From Chelativorans sp. YIM 93263 (lineage in GTDB: Bacteria > Pseudomonadota > Alphaproteobacteria > Rhizobiales > Rhizobiaceae), in assembly GCF_028767125.1 (NCBI RefSeq), contig NZ_JAKCWP010000002.1:248001-312000 (forward strand): a DNA stretch of 64,000 nt. The letters are read 5' to 3'. Position 1 is the stretch's first letter; each line of letters begins with the position of its first letter. Under the pieces are notes generated by a model that did no database searches, was not told the DNA's origin, and saw only the letters and a list, made by a program, of their open reading frames with translations. Both the position numbers and the translations under genes were made by a program. Below, piece by piece: positions 26,992-36,808 of this stretch.

Positions 26992-27077
26992 CCGCTTAGC
27001 AAAGGGCCGAATATCAGGCTTCCCGGCCCATGAAAAGAACCGTCTGCTTGCAATCTCAAAGGCGCTGTGAAAGAACC

Positions 27078-27091
27078 GTACCGTACGGTAC
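27078..27091. promoter_or_regulatory. Perfect 14-bp palindrome upstream of the DUF815 gene
   Basis: GTACCGTACGGTAC reads the same on both strands and ends 28 bp before the start codon at 27120. Such uninterrupted palindromes near a start are typical of operators for small dimeric repressors. The binding protein is unknown, and no regulator gene is adjacent. Confidence 0.4.
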
Positions 27092-27119
27092 TATCGCCAG
27101 TCGCACCAAGGGGCTTACG

Positions 27120-27998
27120 ATGAGTGACAAAGCCATCGAGGCGTTGAATGAAAAGCTCGACCGGCTGATCGCCGCCGTTTCCCGCTTGGCCCCTTCCCCG
27201 CCTGTCACGCCGGACCTCGAGGCGGCCGATTGCTTTGTCTGGGAGCCGGAAACCGGCGCGTTATCGCCAGTGGCGAAGGTAAACCGCGTCGATCTCAGCC
27301 TCATCAAGGGCGTCGACCGCCCGCGCGACATACTGCTCGACAACACGCATCGCTTTGCAGCCGGGCTGCCGGCCAACAATGCGCTGCTTTGGGGCGCGCG
27401 CGGCATGGGAAAATCCTCGCTGGTCAAGGCGGTTCACGCAGACGTCAACGAGAGCCGCGAGCCTGGCACTACCATTCTGAAACTGATCGAGATTCATCGC
27501 GAAGACATCGAAAGCCTTCCCGGTCTGATGGCTCTGGTAAGGGACACCGGCCACCGGTTTATCCTCTTCTGCGACGATCTGTCCTTCGATCATGACGATA
27601 CGTCGTATAAGTCGCTGAAGGCGGCTCTCGAGGGGGGTGTTCAGGGACGACCCGACAACGTCATCTTTTATGCGACCTCGAATCGTCGTCATCTCCTGCC
27701 GCGCGACATGATGGAGAACGAGCGCTCCACCGCTATCAATCCGTCGGAAGCCGTCGAGGAAAAGGTATCGCTTTCAGATCGCTTCGGTCTGTGGCTCGGA
27801 TTTCACAAGTGCTCGCAGGACGAGTACCTCGCCATGATCGAGGGATATGTGAATTATCACGATCTGATTGTGGATGATGAAACCCTGCGCGCTGAAGCAC
27901 TGGAATGGGCCACTACGCGTGGCAGCCGCTCCGGCCGCGTCGCCTGGCAGTTCGTCCAAGATCTCGCCGGCCGGCTGGGCCAAGGTCTTAAGGAATAA
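27120..27998 (+). CDS. DUF815 family AAA+ ATPase
   Basis: 292 residues from ATG 27120 (MSDKAIEALNEKLDRL). The nucleotide-binding loop is NNALLWGARGMGKSSLVKA near residue 85 (core WGARGMGKSS). A Walker B-like FILFCDDLSFDHDD follows near 152, then VIFYATSNRRHLLPRDM, and SLSDRFGLWLGFHKCSQDEY. These match DUF815, a family close to DnaA/Cdc6-type ATPases without known function. The gene converges on nlpD with a 33-bp gap and has a palindromic candidate operator upstream. Confidence 0.9.
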   Translation: MSDKAIEALNEKLDRLIAAVSRLAPSPPVTPDLEAADCFVWEPETGALSPVAKVNRVDLSLIKGVDRPRDILLDNTHRFAAGLPANNALLWGARGMGKSSLVKAVHADVNESREPGTTILKLIEIHREDIESLPGLMALVRDTGHRFILFCDDLSFDHDDTSYKSLKAALEGGVQGRPDNVIFYATSNRRHLLPRDMMENERSTAINPSEAVEEKVSLSDRFGLWLGFHKCSQDEYLAMIEGYVNYHDLIVDDETLRAEALEWATTRGSRSGRVAWQFVQDLAGRLGQGLKE

Positions 27999-28031
27999 GA
28001 AGGACTACGGCGCGCCCGCCGTCGACCCGGC

Positions 28032-29249
28032 CTACTGCTGCAGGTAGGCCATGGGGTCGACGGGACTCGTCCCCTCGCGCACCTCGAAATGCAGCTTCGG
28101 CCGGTCCGTGTTGCCGGACATACCGGAAAGCGCGATTTGTTGGCCGCGCGTGACCTGGTCACCGCGCTTCACCTTCAGTTCCGAAGCATGGCCGTAGACG
28201 GTCACCAGCCCGTCATCGTGACGCACCAGCACGGTATTGCCGAAGCCTTTCAGGCCGTCTCCCGCGTAGATGACGACGCCATTTTCTGCGGCGTGAACGG
28301 CAGTGCCTTCCGGGACGGCAATATCGATTCCATCGCTGCTGCCGCTATCGAAAGCCGATACGACACGGCCACGCACGGGCCAGCGCAAATTGCCGGCACC
28401 TGTGGAATCGGGCGTCAGGGCGGCAACCTGCTCCTCGTCCCCGCCCTCGGTCGCGGCATCCGCCTCGACCACAACGGGCTCTTCGTCTCGCTGGCGCGGC
28501 TCGGCTTGCGTGTCTTGCGCCGAGGTCTCCTGCGTTTGCGGCAGTTGCGCAGCTGCCATCTGTACCGGCTGACTGTTGCCGGCAGACGAACTGTTACTCT
28601 CCTGGGAACTGGCAATGTTCGTAGCGTTGCCGCCCGGGATCGTCAGCTTCTGACCGACACGAATCGCACCGCCGGAAACATTGTTTGCTTCGGCAAGCCG
28701 ATCGACACTAACACCAGTCTTTCGAGAAATCGCGTACAGCGTGTCGCCGGACGCCACCGTGTAGGTGCCACCGGCCGCCGTGGATTGTCCGGACGCGCTT
28801 TGGGTCTGAGCGGGCGTCCTTGCGGCAGGTTCCGGATCCTGCGTCTCGGCCGGCTGGGAACGCGCCGCATCCTGCTGCGCCGCGCCCGAGTTGACTGCAC
28901 CGGCGGTATTGGACGGTGCCGGCAGGGCCGCCTGCTGTTGCTGGCTACTGCTGGGCGGCGGAAGCTGCGACGAGGTCACCGCGGATGAACGGATCGTTGC
29001 TGGTGCGCTCTGAATATTGGAACTGGAATAAGACGGCTGCGGGTTGGTCTGGGCAGCCGTCTGCATTCCGCCGCCATTGCCCACCGCGACCTTGGGTCGA
29101 ACGCGCGCTGACGCGTCGGTCGAATTGGTGACCAGCCCGTCCGTGAGATTCGCGGTCGAACCGCACGCCGTGACGATGCCGCCGAGCAGGAGAACTGCCA
29201 CGCTTTGCGTTAAGCTGCGTCTAAATTGTGATGTGATGCCGAAATGCAT
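28032..29249 (-). CDS. nlpD: NlpD/DipM-type LysM-LytM lipoprotein, degenerate metal site
   Basis: 405 residues. A lipobox (GGIVTAC, cysteine about residue 29) predicts an outer-membrane lipoprotein. A Gln/Ser/Pro-rich spacer leads to a LysM domain (YTVASGDTLYAISRKTG near 167) and, at the C-terminus, a LytM domain (DGIDIAVPEGTAVHAAENG, then VTVYGHASEL and KLHFEVREG). In active M23 enzymes the first zinc ligand is a histidine in HxGxD and the last pair is HxH; here they read SDGID and KLH, as in E. coli NlpD. This suggests an activator of amidases at division rather than a hydrolase. Its neighbours pcm and surE are those of nlpD in E. coli. Confidence 0.88.
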   Translation of the reverse strand: MHFGITSQFRRSLTQSVAVLLLGGIVTACGSTANLTDGLVTNSTDASARVRPKVAVGNGGGMQTAAQTNPQPSYSSSNIQSAPATIRSSAVTSSQLPPPSSSQQQQAALPAPSNTAGAVNSGAAQQDAARSQPAETQDPEPAARTPAQTQSASGQSTAAGGTYTVASGDTLYAISRKTGVSVDRLAEANNVSGGAIRVGQKLTIPGGNATNIASSQESNSSSAGNSQPVQMAAAQLPQTQETSAQDTQAEPRQRDEEPVVVEADAATEGGDEEQVAALTPDSTGAGNLRWPVRGRVVSAFDSGSSDGIDIAVPEGTAVHAAENGVVIYAGDGLKGFGNTVLVRHDDGLVTVYGHASELKVKRGDQVTRGQQIALSGMSGNTDRPKLHFEVREGTSPVDPMAYLQQ

Positions 29250-29345
29250 GAAGCTACCCGCGCACCCTTCTGAATCTGAATAACTCCATTAAAGCGGATT
29301 TAATCTTAATGCGCGGTTAAAGGTCCTGAGAATTGCCCGCAAATG

Positions 29346-29993
29346 TCACAGGGCCTGAGCCACGCCCTTAATCAGTGGTTGCATTCGCAAGCTTTCCAGA
29401 TCCGTGCGCTCGAACCGGCTCCCGACCTTGGCCAGTTTGGACAACGTCTGAACGTCGTCGCCTGGCCCGATCGGCGCAACCATTATTCCATCACTGGTAA
29501 GAAAATCCGCGAATCGGCGCGGCATCTCATCGAAGGCAGCCCATGACACGATCCGGTCGAACGGACCATCGTTCGCTCCTTCCAGCCCGTCACCCTGGCG
29601 AACTATGATATTGTCGATGCCCAGCGATTGATGGCGCTGTATCGCCTGCTCGACCAACGTCTTGTACCTGTCCACGCTGAGCACACGTTCCGCTATTCTG
29701 GCGATGACAGCTGCCGTGTAGCCAGAGCCGGTCCCGATCTCGAGAACGCGTTTGCCTGGCGCGAGTTCGAGTGCATGAATTATCGTGGCCTGGAGATCGC
29801 AGGATTCGAGCGTCTCTCCGCATTCAATGGGAATAGCCCGATTTGACCAGACCCAGTCACGCCATTCCGAAGGCACGAAGCTGCCCCGAGGCGTTTCCTC
29901 CATAGCCGAAAAAAGTTCGGTGGACGTCACGTTTCGCGCACGCATGCGCAAAAGAAAAGCAGCGAAACCCTCGCGCTCCTCGTCTGCAATCAT
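29346..29993 (-). CDS. pcm: Protein-L-isoaspartate O-methyltransferase
   Basis: 215 residues. The enzyme methylates isoaspartyl residues in aged proteins with SAM, starting their repair. Visible are [17 protein letters not shown] near residue 36, the SAM site [18 protein letters not shown] near 82, and [12 protein letters not shown] near 150. The 4-bp overlap with surE and the order surE-pcm-nlpD reproduce the stationary-phase cluster of enterobacteria. It ends about 96 bp before nlpD. Confidence 0.94.
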   Translation of the reverse strand: MIADEEREGFAAFLLRMRARNVTSTELFSAMEETPRGSFVPSEWRDWVWSNRAIPIECGETLESCDLQATIIHALELAPGKRVLEIGTGSGYTAAVIARIAERVLSVDRYKTLVEQAIQRHQSLGIDNIIVRQGDGLEGANDGPFDRIVSWAAFDEMPRRFADFLTSDGIMVAPIGPGDDVQTLSKLAKVGSRFERTDLESLRMQPLIKGVAQAL

Positions 29994-30748
29994 CCAAGCA
30001 CTCCAACCAATTTCTCCCGCACCTCATGGGCCGTCAAATCCAGGTGCAGCGGCGAGACGGAGATATAGCCGTCCCGCACGGCCGCTTGATCGCTGCCCTC
30101 CCGAATCTCGGACTTCTTCCTGCCGAACCGCAACCAATAGTAGGGAAAGCCACGCCCGTCCTTGCGCTCTTCAATCCCCAGTCCGTGCACCAGCTTGCCC
30201 TGATAAGTTACCTGCGTTCCCCTGACCTTTTCCGGTGCGCAGTTCGGAAAGTTCACGTTCAAAAACACACCTGGAGGCAAATCGGTGGCAATCAGCTTTT
30301 TGAGCAGCGCCGGTGCCACCGCCTCCGTCGTCTCCCACGGAATGTAGCGAATGTCCTCATCGAAGCTATAGGCTTGGCTGAGCGCGACCGAACGGATGCC
30401 GAGCAACGTTCCTTCCATCGCGCCGGCAACGGTGCCCGAATAGGTGACATCGTCGGCGATGTTCGTGCCGTTGTTGACGCCGGAGAGGATCAGGTCAGGC
30501 GGTGTGTCCATCACCTTTCGAACACCCATGATGACACAATCGGTCGGCGTTCCCCGTAGGGCGAAATGCCGATCGTCGATCTGGCGCATCCGTAGCGGCT
30601 CTGACAGCGAGAGCGAATGCGCGAAGCCGGACTGGTCCGTCTCCGGCGCGACGACCCATACATCGTCGGACAAGGTCCGGGCGACGCGCTCCAGCGCTGC
30701 AAGCCCCTCGGCATGGATGCCGTCGTCATTGGTCAGCAATATGCGCAT
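29990..30748 (-). CDS. surE: 5'/3'-nucleotidase SurE
   Basis: 252 residues. SurE is a metal-dependent nucleoside monophosphate phosphatase linked to stationary-phase survival. The metal-binding [13 protein letters not shown] is at the N-terminus, [10 protein letters not shown] near residue 85, and [26 protein letters not shown] near 95 (core [17 protein letters not shown]). It overlaps pcm by four bases and follows serS after 46 bp. Confidence 0.96.
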   Translation of the reverse strand: MRILLTNDDGIHAEGLAALERVARTLSDDVWVVAPETDQSGFAHSLSLSEPLRMRQIDDRHFALRGTPTDCVIMGVRKVMDTPPDLILSGVNNGTNIADDVTYSGTVAGAMEGTLLGIRSVALSQAYSFDEDIRYIPWETTEAVAPALLKKLIATDLPPGVFLNVNFPNCAPEKVRGTQVTYQGKLVHGLGIEERKDGRGFPYYWLRFGRKKSEIREGSDQAAVRDGYISVSPLHLDLTAHEVREKLVGVLG

Positions 30749-30794
30749 GGATTTACCGGTTCCTCAATTTTCCGACGCCGTTGGCTCTGGGCTA

Positions 30795-32159
30795 TCAGCC
30801 GCCGATCTTCGTCAGCCCGCCCATATAGGGAAGGAGCACTTCGGGGACGGTGATGCTGCCGTCCTCGTTCTGATAGTTTTCCATGACCGCGATGAGCGCG
30901 CGGCCGACCGCCACGCCGGAGCCGTTCAACGTATGGACGAAATGTGTCTGCTTCTGGCCGGGCATACGATAGCGCGCATCCATGCGGCGGGCCTGGAAAT
31001 CACCGCAGACGGAGCACGAGGAGATTTCGCGATACGTCTTCTGCCCCGGCAGCCACACCTCGATGTCATAGGTCTTTTGCGCGCCGAAACCCATGTCGCC
31101 GGTGCACAGCACCACGGTTCGGTATGGCAGGCCCAGCTTTTTCAGCACCGTCTCGGCGCATTGGGTCATGCGCTCGTGCTCCTGAATGGAGCTCTCGGCG
31201 TCCGTGACCGAGACCAACTCGACCTTGTAGAACTGGTGCTGGCGCAGCATGCCGCGCGTATCCCGCCCCGCCGATCCGGCTTCCGAGCGGAAGCACGGGG
31301 TGAGCGCGGTGAAGCGCAGGGGGAGCTTTTCGGCGTCGAGAATTTCTTCGCGCACGAGATTGGTGAGCGGTACCTCGGCGGTGGGGATGAGCCCTAATCG
31401 CCGACCGTATGTCTTGGCTTCCTCCGGCAGTGGCGCATGCACCATGCCTCCGTCCGGGAGTACAGCGCGAACCTCCGGGTGCGTAAAGAACAAGTCATCA
31501 CCGAACTTCGGCAACTGCCCCGTGCCAAACAATGCATCGTCTCGCACCAAAAGCGGCGGCTGCACTTCCGTATAACCGTGTTCGGTCGTGTGCAGGTCGA
31601 GCATGAACTGCCCAAGCGCGCGCTCCAGCCGGGCAAGCTGGCCGGAAAGCACGGTAAAGCGCGAGCCCGACAGCTTCGCGGCCCGCTCGAAATCCATCAT
31701 TCCGAGCGCTTCGCCGAGCTCGTAGTGCTCCTTCGCCCAATTGGGGAGCTTCGCCTCGCCGACCTTGCGAATCTCGACATTGTCGTCCTCATCGGCGCCG
31801 ACCGGCGCGTCTTCAAGAGGCACATTCGGAATGCCGGCAAGCTGGTCGCGTAGCGCAGCATCAAGCTCGCGCTCCTTCGCCTCGCCGTTCTGGACAAAAC
31901 TCTTCCGCTCGGCCACCTCGGCCTTCAGCTTCTCCGCCGTTTCCGTATCGCCGGCGGCCATGGCCCTGCCGATCTCCTTGGAGGCAGCGTTGCGGCGTTC
32001 CTGTGCCTCCTGAAGCTTCACCAGGTGCGTGCGGCGTTCCTCGTCGGCCGCGATCACCGCGTCGACGATAGATCGCGCCTCATCCTCCCTCTGCCCGCGC
32101 TTCACCAGCGCTTCCACAAGGGTTTTCGGGTTTTCGCGAATCCATCTTACGTCGAGCAT
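30795..32159 (-). CDS. serS: Seryl-tRNA synthetase
   Basis: 454 residues from ATG 32159 ([18 protein letters not shown]); the frame is open to 32204, but the family starts MLD. An antiparallel coiled coil spans about 30-105. The class II catalytic core holds motif 2, [21 protein letters not shown] (core [14 protein letters not shown]), and motif 3, [16 protein letters not shown]. The enzyme charges tRNA-Ser and, indirectly, tRNA-Sec where present. It stands between tatC and surE on the same strand. Confidence 0.96.
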   Translation of the reverse strand: MLDVRWIRENPKTLVEALVKRGQREDEARSIVDAVIAADEERRTHLVKLQEAQERRNAASKEIGRAMAAGDTETAEKLKAEVAERKSFVQNGEAKERELDAALRDQLAGIPNVPLEDAPVGADEDDNVEIRKVGEAKLPNWAKEHYELGEALGMMDFERAAKLSGSRFTVLSGQLARLERALGQFMLDLHTTEHGYTEVQPPLLVRDDALFGTGQLPKFGDDLFFTHPEVRAVLPDGGMVHAPLPEEAKTYGRRLGLIPTAEVPLTNLVREEILDAEKLPLRFTALTPCFRSEAGSAGRDTRGMLRQHQFYKVELVSVTDAESSIQEHERMTQCAETVLKKLGLPYRTVVLCTGDMGFGAQKTYDIEVWLPGQKTYREISSCSVCGDFQARRMDARYRMPGQKQTHFVHTLNGSGVAVGRALIAVMENYQNEDGSITVPEVLLPYMGGLTKIGG

Positions 32160-32221
32160 GTGAACATCCGGGCATCGATTTGACCGTGAAGATCGCCCGA
32201 GCAAAGGCCCGCAAGGGAGTT

Positions 32222-33061
32222 TTAGGATGCGGTGCCGGTGTTCTGCTCCGCCGCCGCCTCGGCCTCAGCGGCCTGTTCCTCGCGCTTGCGCTCCATGATC
32301 CGGGCGCTCCAGATGGACACCTCGTAGAGAAGGATAGTTGGAAGCGCAAGGCCGATCTGGCTCACCGGATCGGGGGGCGTCAGCACAGCGGCCACCACGA
32401 ACGCCCCGACAATGGCGTATTTGCGCTTTTCGACCAGACCCTCGGACGTCAGCAGACCGGCGCGCGCCATGAGCGTCGTCACGACCGGCAACTGGAAAAC
32501 CAGCCCAAAGGAGAGAATCAGCGTCATGATGAGGCCGAGATACTCGGAAACGCGCGGCAGGAGTGAAATCTGTATCTCTTCACCCGGGCCCACCTGCTGC
32601 ATGGACAGGAAGAACCACATGACCATAGGCGTGAAGAAGAAATAGACCAGCGCGCCGCCGATGATGAACAGCACGGGCGACGCCACAAGAAACGGAAGAA
32701 AAGCCCGCCGCTCGTTCCGGTAAAGCCCCGGCGCGACGAACTTGTAGACCTGCGTGGCGATGACCGGAAACGCCAGAATCAGCCCGCCGAACATGGCCAG
32801 CTTGATCTGCGTGAAGAAGAACTCCTGCGGCGCGGTGTAGATGAGGTCGACCTTATCTTCATCGAGCCCGGCCCACTGCGACGCCCACTGAAACGGGATC
32901 ACCAGGAGATTGAAAATTTCTTTGGCAAAGTAGAAGCAGATAAGGAACGCCACGAAAAAGCCGGCGATGGCCCACATTAGCCGCGACCGCAACTCGATCA
33001 GATGTTCGATCAGCGGAGCCGAGGACTTTTCAACTTCTTCGTCGTCGTTCCTAGCGTTCAC
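32222..33061 (-). CDS. tatC: Sec-independent protein translocase TatC
   Basis: 279 residues, six membrane helices. The N-terminal [21 protein letters not shown] (core [13 protein letters not shown]) is the signal-peptide binding region, followed by [23 protein letters not shown] and the [10 protein letters not shown] segment. TatC receives twin-arginine signal peptides of folded proteins with TatB. A Glu/Ala-rich tail ([15 protein letters not shown]) ends it. The start overlaps tatB's stop by four bases. Confidence 0.96.
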   Translation of the reverse strand: MNARNDDEEVEKSSAPLIEHLIELRSRLMWAIAGFFVAFLICFYFAKEIFNLLVIPFQWASQWAGLDEDKVDLIYTAPQEFFFTQIKLAMFGGLILAFPVIATQVYKFVAPGLYRNERRAFLPFLVASPVLFIIGGALVYFFFTPMVMWFFLSMQQVGPGEEIQISLLPRVSEYLGLIMTLILSFGLVFQLPVVTTLMARAGLLTSEGLVEKRKYAIVGAFVVAAVLTPPDPVSQIGLALPTILLYEVSIWSARIMERKREEQAAEAEAAAEQNTGTAS

Positions 33062-33711
33062 GACGTGGTTCCCGCTTTTTTCTGACTGCTTGCAGCAGCG
33101 TTCGTTTTGTTATCCGTTTTAGTCCCGCTATTGCCGACCGGCTTGGCCGCCGTCTTCTTCGGCGCAGATGCCTTTTTCGCCGCCGGCTTGGCGGTGGATT
33201 TGGAAGGCGACTTCCCCGCCGTTGTCGCCGCGGGTTTCTTGTCGCCGGTTTTCGCTGGCGTGGCCTTGGCCGAAGTGCTTTTCGCGGGAGAGGCCTTCGA
33301 TGGCCCGCTCTTGGCCGGCGTGGCCGAGACCTTCGTCCCGGCCTCTTTGGCCTGCTCCGTCTTTGCCGGGGCGGCCGCACTTTCGCTTTTATCGGTCGAG
33401 GACTTCGGCTTCGCCGCGTCGTTCAGTCCGCTGCGAATGTCGCGTTCCGCATCCCGGAGCGGGCTCATATGCTTTTTCAGCTCATTGCGCGGGTCGAGCT
33501 CCTTCACGTCGCGAGCGAAATTCTTGACGTCGTCCAGCTCAGCCTCGCGCATGGCTTCGTCGAACTGCTTTCGGAAGTCGCCCGCCATTCCCCGCAGCTT
33601 CGTCGTAGTGCGGCCGAAACTGCGCAGAACGCGCGGCAAATCCTTCGGCCCTACGACAACGATCAGAACGATCGCGATCAGCAGAAGCTCAGGCCACCCG
33701 AAATCAAGCAT
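33058..33711 (-). CDS. tatB: Sec-independent protein translocase TatB, long basic tail
   Basis: 217 residues. The N-terminus MLDFGWPELLLIAIVLIVVVGPKDLPRVLRSFG (core LLLIAIVLIVVVGPKDLP) is the TatB anchor and hinge, with an amphipathic helix following. From about residue 110 the protein is a low-complexity Lys/Ala/Ser/Thr/Pro tail (KSGPSKASPAKSTSAKATPA, GKSPSKSTAKPAAKKASAPK), histone H1-like in composition. Such a tail is longer and more basic than in E. coli TatB. TatB and TatC form the receptor for twin-arginine signals. Confidence 0.93.
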   Translation of the reverse strand: MLDFGWPELLLIAIVLIVVVGPKDLPRVLRSFGRTTTKLRGMAGDFRKQFDEAMREAELDDVKNFARDVKELDPRNELKKHMSPLRDAERDIRSGLNDAAKPKSSTDKSESAAAPAKTEQAKEAGTKVSATPAKSGPSKASPAKSTSAKATPAKTGDKKPAATTAGKSPSKSTAKPAAKKASAPKKTAAKPVGNSGTKTDNKTNAAASSQKKAGTTS

Positions 33712-33740
33712 GGTTTAGCGTCCGAAACTGCAGGAGGCGA

Positions 33741-33962
33741 TCAGGTTTTGCTTGCCTTCTGCTTGGTTTCCTTCACCGGCTCTTCCGGCTGATGCTCCAC
33801 AGTCTTCGCATCTTCGGAGTCGTCGTCGTCCGCCATGCCTTTGCGGAAGTTCTTGATACCTTTGGCCATATCACCCATCAGCTCGGGAATCTTGCCCCGC
33901 CCGAAGAGGAGCAGGACCACCACAAGCACGATGAGCCAGTGCCAGATTGAGAAGGAACCCAT
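33741..33962 (-). CDS. tatA: Sec-independent protein translocase TatA
   Basis: 73 residues. [20 protein letters not shown] is the single anchor, then [23 protein letters not shown], the hinge and amphipathic helix that form the pore (core [17 protein letters not shown]). An acidic and Lys-rich tail ends it. It precedes tatB by 29 bp and follows an unrelated ABC ATPase gene after 38 bp. Confidence 0.95.
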   Translation of the reverse strand: MGSFSIWHWLIVLVVVLLLFGRGKIPELMGDMAKGIKNFRKGMADDDDSEDAKTVEHQPEEPVKETKQKASKT

Positions 33963-34000
33963 GATTGAATACTCTTTGCCCTGTTGCCGGATTACCTGAT

Positions 34001-35140
34001 TTATGCGCTTTCGCGCCGTCTTTCAAACACTAGTACGTCGCTATGGCGCACATTTAACCAAATGTCACGTATCCCCGGCGGAAGTTGACCGCAACGGACG
34101 CGAGCACGTACGAGTTCTTCCGCCCCAGGCACGGCAAGTTCAAGTAGTTCCACTACCCCCAGAAACCGGCGCGAAACCACGCGCGCCTCGACATCGCCTG
34201 CTGCCTCGGTAATATCAAAACCCGAGAGGCGGACCGCCACGGTGACGGAATCTCCATCCGCTCTGCCAAGCGCGGCAAAGCGGCCTACCGGCGTCTCCGC
34301 CATGCCGGCCACCACGCGCCCGTCGAAAAGATTGAGCTCGGAGAAGAAGCCGGCCACGAAAAGATCGGCGGGCTGGAGATAAAGCTCCTCCGCTGTGCCG
34401 GCCTGAATCAGCCGCCCCTCCTTCATGAGCGCGATGCGGTCGCCGAGGCGCATCGCCTCCTCCGCGTCGTGCGTGACCACCATAGCCGTCGCCCGGCTTT
34501 GCCGCAGAATCGCGAGCGTCTCCGCACGTACGGAGTCTTTCAGCCGCGAGTCTAGCCCGGAAAACGGCTCGTCCAGAAGAAGCACCGCCGGACGAGGCGC
34601 CAGCGCGCGGGCGAGCGCCACCCGCTGCTGCTCGCCGCCCGACAGCACGTGTGGATATGCCTTGGCATAGGGCTCCAGCCCGACCCGAGAAAGCGCGATC
34701 ATCGCCTCACGCTTGGATTCCTCGCGCGAGAGCGCCGTCAGGCCGAAACGTACATTGTCGAGGATTGTAAGATGAGGGAACAGCGCGAAATCCTGGAAGA
34801 CAAGTCCGATGGAGCGCTCCTCCGGCGGCACGAAGGCGTTCGGGCCGGCAATCTCACGCTCGTTGAGGAGCACGCGCCCGCCGCTCTGCGTCTCGATACC
34901 CGCTGCGATCCGCAAAAGCGTCGTCTTCCCGGAGCCGGACGGCCCGAGCAGGCACAAAACCTCGCCCGGCTCGGCCGTCAGCGTCACGTCCTTCAATATC
35001 TGCTGATCGCCGGAGAAGCGGTGACTGATCCGCTCGAACCCGAGGCGCGCGGCAAACGTCACCCCCGCGGTGACACCTGACCGCTTTGCCTCCGACTCAT
35101 TCATGCCCGCGACACTCTTGCCCGGCGCTCGATCCAGCAT
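34001..35140 (-). CDS. FbpC/PotA-type ABC transporter ATPase (orphan)
   Basis: 379 residues from ATG 35140; a GTG at 35152 and an ATG at 35104 are also possible. Walker A is [13 protein letters not shown], the signature [14 protein letters not shown], Walker [13 protein letters not shown], with a switch histidine in [13 protein letters not shown]-terminal regulatory domain (about 260-379) is like those of Fe(III)- or polyamine-type importers. Neither permease nor binding protein gene is near; the neighbours are scpB and tatA, which are usually adjacent in relatives. It may be an insertion that serves a transporter encoded elsewhere. Confidence 0.88.
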   Translation of the reverse strand: MLDRAPGKSVAGMNESEAKRSGVTAGVTFAARLGFERISHRFSGDQQILKDVTLTAEPGEVLCLLGPSGSGKTTLLRIAAGIETQSGGRVLLNEREIAGPNAFVPPEERSIGLVFQDFALFPHLTILDNVRFGLTALSREESKREAMIALSRVGLEPYAKAYPHVLSGGEQQRVALARALAPRPAVLLLDEPFSGLDSRLKDSVRAETLAILRQSRATAMVVTHDAEEAMRLGDRIALMKEGRLIQAGTAEELYLQPADLFVAGFFSELNLFDGRVVAGMAETPVGRFAALGRADGDSVTVAVRLSGFDITEAAGDVEARVVSRRFLGVVELLELAVPGAEELVRARVRCGQLPPGIRDIWLNVRHSDVLVFERRRESA

Positions 35141-35199
35141 GATCCGTTCCACGCGCCTATTTGTTGATCATGCCCCTCAAGAAGACTTGCCCAAAAGGG

Positions 35200-35937
35200 T
35201 CAATCATCCTCCACGCGCGGTGTCAACAGACCTAGGTCCTCCAGGTCGATATCCGTCAGCGGATCCTCGTCTTCGGTAAGTGTGTCCGGGTCGCTCGGCG
35301 GCTGCGGCACGGAGAAATTCGCCGGCATGCGCGCGGAAAGCAGCCCAGCACCTTTCAGCTCGTCCAGTCCGGGCAAATCGCGCAGTTCCTCAAGGCCGAA
35401 ATGGTCGAGGAATTCCAGCGTCGTGCCATAGGTCACCGGCCGTCCCGGCGTACGCCGGCGTCCGCGCATTTTCACCCAGCCTGTTTCCATCAGCGTGTCG
35501 AGTGTGCCTTTGGAGGTTTCCACGCCGCGGATTTCCTCTATCTCCGCCCGCGTCACCGGCTGGTGGTAGGCGATGATCGCCAGCATCTCCAGCGCCGCCC
35601 GTGACAGTTTCTTCTGCTGAACTGCATTGCGGCTCAGCAAGAAAGCGAGATCGCCGGCGGTGCGGAATGCCCAGCAGTCATCGACGCGAACCAGGTTCAC
35701 GCCACGCTTTTCGTAGTCGCGCTGGAGATCCTCCATGACGGCGGAAATATCGGTGCCTTCGGGCAGGCGTTCGGCCATCGCCTTGGTGGAGACGGGCTCG
35801 CTACTGGCGAAAACCAGCGCCTCGGCCATACGCTTTGCCTCCGCAAGGACAATGCCCTCGGCGGCCGGCCGCTCTTCGCCGGTTTCCGCGTTTTCGTCAT
35901 CGGGCCGAAAAGGGACGACGTTTCCGCTCTCGTTCAT
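35200..35937 (-). CDS. scpB: Segregation and condensation protein B
   Basis: 245 residues from ATG 35937, which overlaps the scpA stop as ATGA. ScpB dimers bind ScpA within the SMC condensin. Two winged-helix domains are seen: AEALVFASSEPVSTKAMAERLPEG near residue 35 (core LVFASSEPVSTKAMAE) and KLSRAALEMLAIIAYHQPVTRAEIEEIRGVE near 105 (core ALEMLAIIAYHQPVTRAEI), then GRRRTPGRPVTYGTT. The acidic C-terminus is long. Confidence 0.95.
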   Translation of the reverse strand: MNESGNVVPFRPDDENAETGEERPAAEGIVLAEAKRMAEALVFASSEPVSTKAMAERLPEGTDISAVMEDLQRDYEKRGVNLVRVDDCWAFRTAGDLAFLLSRNAVQQKKLSRAALEMLAIIAYHQPVTRAEIEEIRGVETSKGTLDTLMETGWVKMRGRRRTPGRPVTYGTTLEFLDHFGLEELRDLPGLDELKGAGLLSARMPANFSVPQPPSDPDTLTEDEDPLTDIDLEDLGLLTPRVEDD

Positions 35938-36782
35938 AGATCCCTCCAATCGGCGTGTCTCGGCCCCTGGCGCAGATAAAGCGGCGCGAACGGCTCTTGC
36001 TGGCGCATTTCAAGCGCGCCCTCGCGCACGAGCTCCAGAGAGGCGGCAAACGTGCTCGCTACCGCCGAGGGGCGTTCCTCGGGCCGCGTGAGATAGGCAA
36101 CCAGGAAGCGGTCGAGTTCGGTCCAATCCGCCAGATCACCGATCATGCGGCCCAGCACGTCACGCGCCTGCTTGAGAGACCACACACCACGCTTGGCGAT
36201 CTGTACGTTCGTCACAGCCTTGCGCTGGCGCTGGCTCGCATAGGCGGTAAGCAAATCGTAGAGTGTGGCGGTGTAGGTGCTTTTCTTCTGAACGATTACC
36301 GGCTCCGGCATGCCGCGCGCAAAGACATCGCGCTCCAGGCGGTTGCGATTGACCAGCCGCGCTCCGGCATCGCGCATGGCTTCCAGCCGTTTCAGGCGGA
36401 ATTGCAGAGCCGCCGCCATCTCCTCGCCCGTGGGTTCTTCGTCATCCTCTTGCTGCGGGATCAGAAGGCGCGACTTGAGAAAGGCCAGCCACGCCGCCAT
36501 GACGAGATAATCCGCCGCCAGTTCGAGCCGCACGCGGCGAACACGCTCAATGAACTGGAGATACTGCTCCGCCAGTGCAAGAACGGAAATTTTCGCGAGG
36601 TCGACCTTCTGGGTGCGTGCCAAGTGCAGAAGCAGGTCGAGCGGTCCTTCAAACCCCTCAACATCGACTGTCAGCGCCGGCTCGGAGACGCCACGCTCAG
36701 TCTCGTCTTCAGCCCACAGCTTATCCATGGGGATAGGTTTGCCGGTCGGCCTGTTGGTCGTTTCCTTTTTTGCTTCCGCCAC
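35934..36782 (-). CDS. scpA: Segregation and condensation protein A
   Basis: 282 residues. ScpA is the kleisin that bridges the SMC heads. The N-terminal VDVEGFEGPLDLLLHLARTQKVDLAKISVLALAEQYL, with core FEGPLDLLLHLARTQKVDL, is diagnostic; a C-terminal winged helix follows (LELVREGALEMRQQEPFAPLYLR, core REGALEMRQQEPFAPL). It overlaps scpB by four bases and follows nagZ after 26 bp. Confidence 0.95.
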   Translation of the reverse strand: MAEAKKETTNRPTGKPIPMDKLWAEDETERGVSEPALTVDVEGFEGPLDLLLHLARTQKVDLAKISVLALAEQYLQFIERVRRVRLELAADYLVMAAWLAFLKSRLLIPQQEDDEEPTGEEMAAALQFRLKRLEAMRDAGARLVNRNRLERDVFARGMPEPVIVQKKSTYTATLYDLLTAYASQRQRKAVTNVQIAKRGVWSLKQARDVLGRMIGDLADWTELDRFLVAYLTRPEERPSAVASTFAASLELVREGALEMRQQEPFAPLYLRQGPRHADWRDL

Positions 36783-36808
36783 TTAGATGGCTCCGTTGTC
36801 ATATCGTT

